Shown piece after piece: positions 27,701-36,101 of a DNA stretch of 64,000 nucleotides (its first letter is position 1; every line of letters starts with the position of its first letter). The DNA is from Baylisascaris procyonis. Taxonomy: Eukaryota; Nematoda; Chromadorea; Rhabditida; Ascarididae. The stretch is taken from contig JAZARR010000082.1 of assembly GCA_037389465.1 (NCBI GenBank), forward strand, positions 794,501-858,500, written 5' to 3'. A model generated the notes under the pieces. The model had not been told where the DNA came from, searched no databases, and worked only from the letters and a program-made list of their open reading frames with translations. Both the position numbers and the translations under genes were made by a program.

Positions 27701-30700
27701 GAGCGAAAATAGACTCATGAAAACTATGCTAAAACAGGGATTGCTAGATTAGAAGACAATATGGCTGGATGGCAATATTTCTATACATCATACAAAATGA
27801 CAGTGTTTTGATCCCCAATAGCAACTGTTGGGATGAAAGCTTCATACAAAGGAGTTTGATTCGAAAAAAGAAAGCCATGAAATTAAGCGACATAAATGGA
27901 CATTAGAGCGCACTAATGCGGAACTTGCCGAAGAGAACTCGACTTTTCAAAGAAAGAATGACATCTTTAAGGCGCGACAAAGCACAAGACCCGACGTGAA
28001 GTATTTCGCACTTGGATATTAAGAAACACTCGAACGGAATCAGCCAATTGCTGCATATCACCTTGTCTGTGCAGTTCCACTCTATACTGCATAATGGAAT
28101 CTCATTTGCCAATCGCATTTCGAAACGGACAATCACACTGTTCCATAATGAATTAGAAAGAAATATTATCCTTTTGATTCAACCACACCGATTTCGTGAC
28201 ATAATTCGAAGAACTTGTTTGCTTTTCAATGAGCCCCAACTGAACACATAATAAATATGATGTTCATTCGCAAAACTGTTGCCACTTAAGAACAAAACGA
28301 CAAACAATAAAGATCAAGTCCATCAATATATATCGTTTGCCAATACGAATAAACCGGAAATTTTTGAAAATATTGCTGCAACAGAGGACATACAGTCGGA
28401 TTTCTGCACTTCACGTTATATCCAACACAGTTCGGTCAATTCAACTGATTTCACCTGTTCTCCCACCTCAGTTTCTCTTCGCTGCTCGGTTCAACTATCG
28501 AACCGTGGACTAGGAAAGCTTAAAAATTAAGCCGGTGGGTAGATATAGTGCTAAGTCTAATCTTGAACAAAAATTGACCATCAGAAATGGTGTCCCCAAA
28601 CCCATTAAGCTAGCCGAATTTAAGTGGCTGTTTCTCTTACAGCCGAAGAAGTGAAAAGTTTGTTCAAGGAGCTTTACTGATTAGAAGATAATAAGCACGG
28701 GTGGGGTTATGCACTCTTATGCATTTTATGCAGTGAAATGCTCATACCTTCTTTAAATTTGGTATCTTCGACTGAGATCGCCCTTAATACCTCCTCCTTA
28801 CAGTTTTCGCCAAATCCTTGGTACAAAAAACACTACTTTCGGTTAAGGAAAAACCGATCGATTGCAACTCTCCCAAATTAGGATGAATATTTCATTTTTC
28901 CGAGCACTAAAAGATCTCCGAATCTTCACGGTCATTGCAGTTAGTGGGACTCACTAGGTGGTTCACAATTCAGAAGTGTATTTCAAGCTCAAGAAATCTT
29001 GCGATCCCAACGGCTATTTCCTTGAGAGTAGGTGCATATTGAATTTTGGAAGGTATGCAAAAATGGGTCAGTAGTCAAGCACGCTCATTTTTTGCCGATA
29101 TTACCATGAGAAAATAACTATTCGTAGTCACTGAGGAAATTTCTCTCAGCTGCTGAAAAATTGAAGAAATGACATTCAGGGTAATTCATCCGTCATCATT
29201 ACATTGCAAAATTTTATGGAATTCATTGAAATACTTGAACATCTCGATACTCGATACTGCGGTAGATAACCAAAAACCGCCCTTATTGATTGTGCACAAT
29301 CTTATCCATTTTTATATACACGAATGATTTTTCATTGAAATCCTTCCATATACCTTCCATCTAGAAGATATGCTATTAAAAATTAGACGCATATTTAAAA
29401 AAAAAACAATTCAGTCATAAAGATTTAATGACCCGCCACGTGCTTTAGGAAATATCAATGAAGAATGCTCATCTCTTAAAGCTATTATAAGAGAGCAAAA
29501 AGCTTTCGCTGACAATTGGGAATGGCTTATTGTAATGCGGTGACTTGTGATGTGACTGTGATGTCAATTTGCAAAGTTGCCTAATTTTCTCACGAGAGGC
29601 AATGAGGAACAATGCATCGTACATTAGGGCAATGGATCGACACGCCGTGGGTTACATCGTTGCAAGCCGCCATGTTGCTCGATCGCTTCGTCAACTCAAC
29701 AAAAAGATGAACGTTTGCTAGGGGAATCTCGATCGGCATTTCACATCCGATTGACTTTTGTTCACTCAACTCTTCACAGCATTTCCGCTTCTAATCTTCA
29801 TTAGAGTGGGATGCTTAGAGACAATGAGTGCGGCTCCACACAAAGTGAAATTTTTTTGCGGAAGCTGCGACTCGTTCTTTAAGGGGTTTTCGAACCAAAA
29901 GTGTCAATGTTTCTTTATATAAGGAAATTGGTTTCTTATGCTTAATAGATTGCCTCCGTGCGGGAGAGAAATTGGTTTCCATCACAATTTTTGCGATTTC
30001 AGACAGCAAATTTTCTCTTAACATGCCCAGAAGCTAGCTGTTAAAGCATTTCTCCAGTTTTTGTCGCATAATTAAGGCATTACTTCAAAAACTTGCAAAA
30101 GATTTTTTGAAAAAATTCATCGAGTGCTCTGATTTATCATGCGGAATTTCTGCAGTTTTATCCCACTTATCACCTCGTTATCACTGTCCTCTTACTAAGT
30201 GTCGGAAACTAAGAGCTAACAAGTCATCGAATTAACAGCTATTAAACCACTTGACACTTGTGCGATATCAAGTACTCATAGATTGCCGTTTAAAATTTGA
30301 AACCGTGCACATTGACATGACCGATGGACATTCACTTAATATCAACGTAAGGCACTCAAACGATAAATTCGGATCAACCATTACAATAACACTAGCCAAA
30401 TTTTGTTTCCAAACCCGTTCGATTGGTCGCAGTTTTCAGCGCTTACCAAGCGCTATCGTAACCCCATCGACATTGAAGATGTTGCCCGTCCGATATTCAG
30501 GGGAAATGCTTTGCAAAAGAAAAAAAATCCGCCCTTACTGACTCCGAATTCATGAGCTGCAGCAAACTCAGAAATCGAAAACGGATGAGAAATAAGACTT
30601 ATTTTAGAATCGATGCAAAAAAAAAAAAAAACGGCATAGGATTTCAGCAACTGAACATCAGGGCAAAAACACCAGTCGGCATAATGAATCTAGGATTTGA

Positions 30701-32819
30701 AATATATGGAACGGTAAACAAATGAACAGGCACACAGTCAGTAATATATATTTATTTGCCAAGGAGGAGCAGCTAAGTAAAAATTAATAGCTCCTCACAT
30801 GCGGGAATGATGTGGACGATTAGATCTGATGGCATGCCTGAGTGTCATTGCGTAGTTTGGTCTCAAGCTCCTTTCCCAGTGTAGCTCTTGACTCCTCAAT
30901 TATGTGACTCGCTTAACCAGAACGCAAATGTGGATTTGACCTTAGTAATTTCGACAAACATCGCTTCACTTATTTTACTGTATTAGTTCGACCTTTGAAC
31001 AGATCAAAACTGTTATCGGAAACTATAAAACAAAATGCTATCAGACCCCTTTGACACCAAGCATCTTCTTTACTTCCCTTGAAGTGGCGCATTACAAACT
31101 TATATCATCAATATTTGAATAACAAGTATCCTGAGGTATCCTTTAAGCGTAATTAATCCGATATGCTGCGATGTGCGCATACACTAATTAACCATTTGTA
31201 AATAAGGATTACCACAAAGCCTTTTGTACTTGAAAAATGACGAAAATCTGATGTATTGGAAGAATATGCTTAACAGAATTAGATAGGTAATTCCCGAAAA
31301 AAATTTGTCTAACTCGAAAGTTTCCGGAGTTCGAGAGCATGCGATGAAATTTTCGAAATCCAGTGCTCCGGATTTCTGTGAACCCCTGGATTTCGGAGAT
31401 CCAAATCAGAGCGTTGAGAATAATATACTACATCGGACTTGAAATTCCTCTGCAATTTTCCTCTATTACCTTCGGTACCTCAATCAGTCATTCCATCAAA
31501 CCAGCCATCATTTCCCTCCTCACTCAACCTCATTCTATGAAAAGATAAAAGATCAGTGAAAGAGTAAGCCGATGAAAGATTCACGACTGCAAGTCATTAA
31601 ATCTAAATAAGTCCGCATAAAAAGTCAAAGGATTCATGAGCGATTGATCTATATTTGACGAATCAAGTTCGGATCTCAGATAGGATCGCTGTGGTGGACG
31701 TGAAAAGTCTCACTAAGCAACGGAATATTATCACTGCTAATACTTGCCACAACAGCAACATAGTTGATAGATGCTGATAAGGAGTACCATGGCAATTGCA
31801 CCTCACACCTCCTTGCATAAGTAACCTATTTAATTAATCCTGTACAGAACATTTGGAAAATTATAGGTCAGCTATGATTGAATCTGCAAGTTTGTAATGT
31901 AACACTCATCTATGTTCGCTTCCTCGTTTCTTCGATGCCCCATGTTCCATGTTTTTCCTATTTATGTGATCTTTAACCCATTTATTGACCGTTCATAAAA
32001 CACTGCTCGATTCTCATGAATAGACCGGCTTTGATATCCCTTCATATGGACAAACAATCACTCACATTACACAGAGATATTCCTATGAGAAGTCCCGGTC
32101 GTCATTTTCTTGCCAAATGCGCAGTTTTAGAGAAAGGCTGCTGTTATCCCTTCGAGAAACCATTCCACAGATTTGCATTTGCATCTAGACATATTTGTAT
32201 CACTATGTTATGATGTGTTTCTATCTATGCAAATTATTGATAATTCAAGAAGGATTTGTGGTACCGATGTTGTCGAAGGGTGACAGAATGTCGGTGACTG
32301 AGAATCGATGTGCAGATAGCTGCTTTTTGTTAATCGTTTGTGCCGCCGTGGCTTCGGTGGAAGAAATATTATTTGTGTTGGACGACAATTCCCGACTGGT
32401 TGAACTCGTTGCATCGGTATCTCTCGATCGCTGACTCGTACTTGGTGGCTCATCTGCACCACGTAGCAGATCTGAGATCATTGTCTGAAAAGAACGATGA
32501 TTTTAGTATCAATGATAAGACAACTATTGCAGCTATTAGTGCATTTCTCTTTATGTTCATGCAGATGATTATTGACAATAAATAGTGGGGTCTGACTGCT
32601 GATTCTTATAAATTCTTTACCAAATCGAAATTCAAAAATATGAGGAGATCACTTTTTTGTGTGAATAAATCAATGAGATCAATGATGCACATAGTCAGAA
32701 TTAAGTGCGAGAATAGAGAGGAGCTCTGGGGCGCTAAAAGGACCCTCCGGAAGGACCGCCGGAGTGGCATTTGTTGCAGTTTGTTGAGGTTGTCGAACGG
32801 CGTTGGAATTCGCGGGCAT
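11382..32819 (-). CDS. NK-2 class homeobox transcription factor, Nkx2.1/scarecrow-like (whole gene, 7 coding exons)
   Basis: This is a sequence-specific nuclear transcription factor of the NK2 family. Coding exons, 5' to 3' on the minus strand, are 32819-32691, 32484-32265, 18216-17980, 13928-13696, 12388-12237, 11870-11723 and 11495-11382. Together they give 1,233 nt and about 410 residues. Phases match at all six junctions (0, 1, 1, 0, 2, 0). Domains are the TN repressor motif FSVTDILSP (about residues 104-112), an Ala/Pro/Ser linker, the homeodomain (230-289) with [12 protein letters not shown] and Tyr54, the NK2-specific domain SVLVKDGK (about 329-336), and an aromatic C-terminus. [10 protein letters not shown] after helix 3, TN plus NK2-SD, and a conserved-looking SRFL segment before the homeodomain favour the Nkx2.1/scarecrow subgroup. 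In C. elegans the counterpart would be an NK-2 gene such as ceh-24 or ceh-27; I cannot choose. Vertebrate Nkx2.1 acts in thyroid, lung and forebrain, and worm NK-2 genes in pharynx, neurons and muscle. The first exon is the least certain part. Confidence 0.93.
11723..11870 (-). CDS. NK2 gene exon 6, NK2-specific domain
   Basis: Acceptor GATTTCAG, phase 2. It encodes [17 protein letters not shown], then a Ser/Leu/Gly/Asp-rich segment ending [14 protein letters not shown] matches the NK2-SD of Nkx2 proteins (VPVLVKDGKPC in Nkx2.1). The flanking Val-Pro and Pro-Cys positions differ, so the motif is a shortened version. The donor is CAGCAG|GTGAGT, phase 0. Confidence 0.94.
12237..12388 (-). CDS. 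NK2 gene exon 5, homeodomain helix 3 and basic extension
   Basis: Acceptor ACTATTCAG. It encodes [20 protein letters not shown], then an acidic Ser-rich stretch ([14 protein letters not shown]). This is recognition helix 3 with Trp48, Phe49, Gln50, Asn51, Arg53 and the NK2-diagnostic Tyr54, which lets NK2 proteins read CAAGTG-type sites. RYKCKRQ with a following lysine/glutamate run is as in scarecrow. The SP-containing Ser cluster could be phosphorylated. The donor is GAAAA|GTGAGT, phase 2. Confidence 0.96.
12389..13695. other. NK2 intron 5 (within the homeobox)
   Basis: A 1.3-kb intron between homeodomain residues 44 and 45. It holds the TA/GA microsatellite at 12,667-12,753 and a short GACA run near 13,013-13,027. 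No nested gene is seen. The frames open across the microsatellite are artefacts of the repeat. Confidence 0.85.
12667..12753. repeat. (TA)n(GA)n compound microsatellite
   Basis: About 32 TA units pass directly into about 11 GA units. It lies inside the intron that splits the homeobox, about 280 bases upstream (gene sense) of the helix-3 exon. On the transcript it reads as a TC run followed by an AT run. Its length is likely polymorphic. Confidence 0.95.
13696..13928 (-). CDS. NK2 gene exon 4, homeodomain residues 1-44
   Basis: Acceptor CGAATTGCAG. The exon encodes a Gly/Pro/Met-rich lead followed by [20 protein letters not shown] and helix 2 up to SIGLTATQ, i.e. homeodomain positions 1-44. 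[19 protein letters not shown] is the NK2 signature, with Phe8, Leu16 and Phe20 of the core in place. Position 42 is Ala, where Nkx2 proteins usually have Pro (LTPTQ). The donor is CACACAG|GTGTTT, phase 0, which splits the homeobox between Gln44 and Val45, an intron site shared by many homeobox genes. Confidence 0.96.
14467..14532. promoter_or_regulatory. Octamer plus palindromic double octamer
   Basis: ATGCAAAT at 14,467-14,474 is followed 42 bases later by a perfect 16-base palindrome, tatgcaaatttgcata, at 14,517-14,532. In the palindrome two octamers overlap head to head. Such sites could take POU-factor dimers. It lies in the 4-kb intron upstream of the homeodomain exon. The function is inferred from sequence only. 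Confidence 0.35.
17661..17792. repeat. Imperfect inverted repeat (fold-back/MITE-like)
   Basis: A 30-base arm at 17,661-17,690 (core ttttttaccagccac) pairs imperfectly with 17,763-17,792 (core ctggctggtaaag). About three quarters of positions match across a 72-base loop. It may be a worn miniature inverted-repeat element. It sits about 190 bases from the donor of NK2 exon 3. Confidence 0.45.
17980..18216 (-). CDS. NK2 gene exon 3, Ala/Pro/Thr linker
   Basis: This exon encodes the low-complexity region between the TN motif and the homeodomain: [19 protein letters not shown], then Ala/Thr/Pro-rich sequence with aromatic SPYFTGHF and SNGY patches, ending DFSRFLS. The SRFL segment resembles the ISRFMGP segment before the homeodomain of vertebrate Nkx2.1. 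Two in-phase acceptors compete: GTATGTTCTCAG (start 18,216) and GCAGTTTTAG (start 18,207); they differ by three residues. The donor is TTTCAA|GTACGC, phase 1, and the split codon A|TG restores Met with exon 4. An ATG at 18,181 could serve an internal promoter, giving a 282-residue form without the TN motif. Confidence 0.85.
19509..20336 (-). mobile_element. Decayed coding repeat, origin unknown
   Basis: The 16-base string tggcgaccatactcaa occurs at 19,509-19,524 and again at 20,018-20,033. Read on the minus strand both copies give (L/V)EYGR(H/Q), in frames that look like diverged copies of one coding segment. Just upstream, 20,336-20,121, an open minus frame encodes about 71 residues with balanced, protein-like composition ([18 protein letters not shown] and on to a stop). 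I do not recognise the family. A fragment of a retroelement polyprotein is my leading guess, because the pieces are duplicated and broken inside an intron. Confidence 0.35.
22116..22136. repeat. G-rich tract
   Basis: GCGGGA is followed by twelve consecutive G and then AGGG on the plus strand. It could form a G-quadruplex on that strand. The transcript of the homeobox gene would carry the C-rich complement. This may also be a difficult place for sequencing or assembly. Confidence 0.8.
24131..24255. repeat. Local direct duplication
   Basis: A 19-base string (ttgcgcaaatacgttaggg) occurs at 24,131-24,149 and 24,237-24,255. The 13-base string ggaaattgagagt also occurs twice, near 24,148 and 24,200. 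The order differs between copies, so this is a rearranged duplication rather than a clean tandem repeat. Confidence 0.75.
32265..32484 (-). CDS. NK2 gene exon 2, TN domain
   Basis: Acceptor TTCTTTTCAG precedes ACAATGATC. The exon encodes a Ser/Thr/Asn-rich stretch followed by [15 protein letters not shown], the TN (tinman) motif found near the N-terminus of NK2 proteins such as Nkx2.1, where it binds Groucho-type corepressors. The donor is ATCG|GTACCA, phase 1. The exon has its own ATG at 32,481, three bases inside, which could be the start if exon 1 is untranslated. The next exon lies 14 kb away and supplies a phase-1 acceptor. Confidence 0.88.
32691..32819 (-). CDS. NK2 gene coding exon 1 (N-terminus, tentative)
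   Basis: The frame starts at ATG (AAGAATGCCC) with an in-frame TAA eight codons upstream. It encodes 43 residues rich in Gln, Asn, Ala and Pro, ending [16 protein letters not shown]. The donor is TAT|GTGCAT, a weak match to consensus. It is phase 0, as exon 2 requires, and the join reads smoothly into [10 protein letters not shown] second ATG-initiated frame (from 32,875, 89 codons) overlaps this exon in another frame and does not fit exon 2 by phase. If this exon is 5' UTR only, translation would start at the ATG at 32,481 in exon 2. Confidence 0.5.
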
Positions 32820-35800
32820 TCTTGAGCTAATCGAGCAATGTTAGGCTCATCGAGCATTGTTAAGTGATTCCGCATTCGGGGGTAAGAAGAGCAAGCTGCT
32901 CACGGATGGACCCTACACTGCGACATGAGTCGATGGAACCGTAGTGCGGTCATCAGTGGCAGCTTGGTGCGTTCTTCAATTCCCATCCTTTTCCCTCCTT
33001 CACCCATTTTAGTTACCCTCCTTCACCTCATTTTAACTGGTACTGCTGGTTTGACTGTTACTAATAAGAATAAGCTTTTAACCCTTACGTCGCTAATGGC
33101 TCGCGATTCTGCAGCAGCGACATACTAAGGCTTGTTTGGATATTATGATAGAACGAGGATAAGTGGAGACCTCCCGAGTTGTACAAAGAACCGTGCTACA
33201 TTTCTATAAAAGACATTCTGAAGCGGTTTATATTCACTCAGAATATTGTCATTCCACAAATTTGATTGGTATATTGACTGCAAAACTGGAATAATTCCGA
33301 TCCACTTTTCCCAAATCAATGCATCTAGTATTCTTGTATAGTTACCGTGGTTACTTAAAGTATTATCCCAATGCTTCGTCCTCATCCCTTCTCCCTTACC
33401 TCATGACAGCCTGAAAAAAAAATGACTCAAGGCATTTGAAGGATGCTTAACGAGTCAGAGATGAACTTCGCCGATTGTGGGTTTACATTGTCGATTTAAT
33501 TTATTCGGTTTGATATTGCGAGTTATTCGCATGAAGAGGAATTTGAAAGAACAGTCGAAACTCGTTTGCAAAAGAAACCTTTCATAACAAAGCTTTTTGT
33601 TGCTTGTTTTTGAGCATTTTTGACGTTTGAGCATTTTCAAGTGTTCCATTCATCATTTTATCCAAAACATCCACAGGATATGGAAAGCAAAAAGCGAAAT
33701 GAGACTTGCTGAATCAATACGCCGAATAGTCATTGTAGTAGATTAGTATGAAGTAGTTTTAGTATTGAGGATCGATGTAAGCAATAATGTTGGATTGGAG
33801 TGCCACCATTTCCGTATAAACTGCCGCTTGAAGTGGGTGTTGAAATTTCGAGAGTCGGGACGATGTCCGTTGAGCATCTCTCTTCAAATGCGTTGAGTCG
33901 TAACCACATGGGAACAAGCGTCGATTCCACTCGTGTAGATTATGGTACTTATGCAACGCCACTATGCACTTCAACATTATGACACCATTGCACTTTTGCA
34001 ATGCTGCAGAATGGCATGAACAACTCGAAACAGCCTCCCCTGGATCAGAGTATAGCCACAAAAATGATCCATGGCCTCCGGAATGATATGTGGTTCCGGG
34101 CTACTTTATAAGTAAGATGGTAACATTTTTGGCTGCTGTCAGATAGACAGGACTTTTAAGGCCGCAAGATAAGTCAGTTAACGCATCTACGTTTTGTAAG
34201 CCGTAAGTTGTAAATCTACAAGCAATTAAGCTGAATACACTGCCGGCCTTATATCTAAAATTTTATTTCTATTTTTGCTCCCAAAAATCCATCAGACCAG
34301 ATAAATTAGCTTTCATGCCTGCGGAAATGGCTTGGTGACAATAACAACCCCAAATTACTCCACAAGGTGAGATGGCTTTTTAACTCAGTAGGCGAAATTT
34401 ATAGGAAAGGATTTTAATTGCACAATTTCAGTGACAGAAAAGGTTGAATATTCAACGCCTAAAGTTGGCGCGAGACGAGCAGAGTGCAGTAAATAAAAAG
34501 GTTCGTATCATACACATAAGGCCCCATGCTAAACTCATGCAGCGCATTAGTTGTTTCAAAAGTTCTCAGTGGAATTAACGGCGATATGAACAAAACCCGT
34601 AGTCTTATGCGTATGAACGCGGACCTTATTCCTATGGCGTGTACATTGTATTTAGTGCATGCTCGGTTGTCTTGCCCTCTCACACGAGACATGATATAAC
34701 TTGCATATTATGTGTACAATTCGCCATTGCATAACTTCGGTTATTTGCACTCGCATTCTGCCCGCAAATGAAGTACCTCCATGAAGTTTCTGGATTGCAA
34801 GGACTTCTAATCAGAGAGGGACCTGCTGCATTGGTCTGTTTCGTAGGGAAGCAAAGCTTTCCCAAGACTTCCAAATGAGCCAAGAAACCGGTTGCTTGTC
34901 CTCAGCCTATGCCGCAGACGATCAGTCATTGGTAGCCTTTGACATGCGAAGTTCTGGTAAACATCAAATAGTAAATTTGAATAATTACTGACAAGTATAG
35001 GTGGTGGATGTTGAGATATTTCAAAGACACCCTCCGATTACGCTGTAAAAGTGCGAAAAAATTGAGAAGTAGCAATCGCACAGTGATGAAAATTTCGGAT
35101 GGATGCCGTAATATCTGACGGTAATTTGTCCACTTAAATAGAAAAGAACGATTTCTTAGTCCAGCGACAGGTACTCCACTAAGTGCTCTTTTACTATATT
35201 TAATGAAACTACAGACGGAAATGTCTATGAAATGATTCAATTGTTAGAGAATACTTTAACACTGAAAGTGTACGAACAAGTGCTCAGTTAATGTGCAGCT
35301 ATGATAAAAACCTTCGATAAAGTCGATACAGATTTACACTCTATTTACTAAGATATTAACATCTTCCTTTTATTACAACCGTTGAATCAAAATTCCATGA
35401 AAATACGATCACTTTGGCTGCACAGACAATGTTTCCATCGTAAGAAAGTGTTTTTTGACAGTTTGCAGTACTTGTTTATGGCTTCATCATACAGCCCTAG
35501 TTATATAGCATATCAAGTTGCAAATAACAATAATAAACTCATTTTAGGTCAATGAACCAATAATTCTTTAATGATGCTCTCGATCGCCTCCATAGAAAAG
35601 ATTGTCCCAGTTCTCAAATAAGCGGACATTTGTCTTATCAGAAATGCCTTCATTGATTACTGAAGGATGTTGCAAAAGTTGCCCTCACTTGCTGCCTTAT
35701 TTTTCAGAACTTATCTTAAAAAGATTTCTCTCAGTTAGTGTATTCAGCATCATTTATTCCCAAATAGCCGGCCAGCTAGTTGATTAGCTAGAAGAAAAGA

Positions 35801-35897
35801 ATGGTAGCTGAGGCATGGCATAATAGTAAGTGTTAAAATGAGGACTGAGTGCTGGGATATGAGCGAAGCCATATCATGCTGGTTGGGTGTGTCCCCA
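32820..35897. other. Between the homeobox gene and the next minus-strand exon
   Basis: The first 100 bases should hold the 5' UTR and promoter side of the homeobox gene. They include two near-repeats of an AT(T/G)GCTCGAT string around 32,828-32,857. Minus frames at 33,759-34,061 (100 codons, overlapped by a second open frame) and 34,680-34,883 (67 codons, several Cys and Asn) look somewhat protein-like, but I recognise neither. They could be worn repeats or exons of the membrane-protein gene upstream. Confidence 0.4.
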
Positions 35898-36101
35898 TCA
35901 GTCCACTCGAGTCAGCTTCTTGGCCGCCTCGATGGGCCGCTTCTGCTCAATAGGTTCGTCATCTAGTGCGCTCTTTCCAGAAGGGCTCCTTTGCAACGAA
36001 TATAAGCGAACAACAATAAGAATATACAGGGCGGCATGGCAGTGGCCAAAGGCTATCGTGAACAACACAGAAACAATAACGTGCAACATTAATTGCATTC
36101 C
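35898..36101 (-). CDS. Terminal exon of a putative membrane protein
   Basis: After acceptor GTGTGTGCAG the frame reads 67 residues to TGA: GMQLMLHVIVSVLFTIAFGH, a further hydrophobic run (ALYILIVVRLYSL), then a polar tail with SGKSALDDEPIEQKRPIEAA and basic LTRVD at the end. One or two membrane spans followed by a charged cytoplasmic tail is a typical end for a multi-pass membrane protein. I do not recognise the family. The exon begins in phase 0, matching the phase-0 donor at 38,805. The frame continues upstream only through the TG repeat, which has no stops and is not coding. Confidence 0.5.
   Translation of the reverse strand, partial: GMQLMLHVIVSVLFTIAFGHCHAALYILIVVRLYSLQRSPSGKSALDDEPIEQKRPIEAAKKLTRVD

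Larger units (their letters stand above)
18217..32264. other. NK2 intron 2 (14 kb)
   Basis: The largest intron of the homeobox gene. Contents I can point to are a decayed coding-like element with a 16-base direct repeat (19,509-20,336), a long G tract (22,116-22,136), a local duplication (24,131-24,255) and poly(A)/poly(T) runs such as near 30,619. Around 22,643-22,711 a short minus frame ends at a good donor (GATGC|GTAAGT), but its phase would break the homeobox gene. Plus frames at 28,012-28,530 and 30,251-30,541 match nothing known. Confidence 0.75.
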
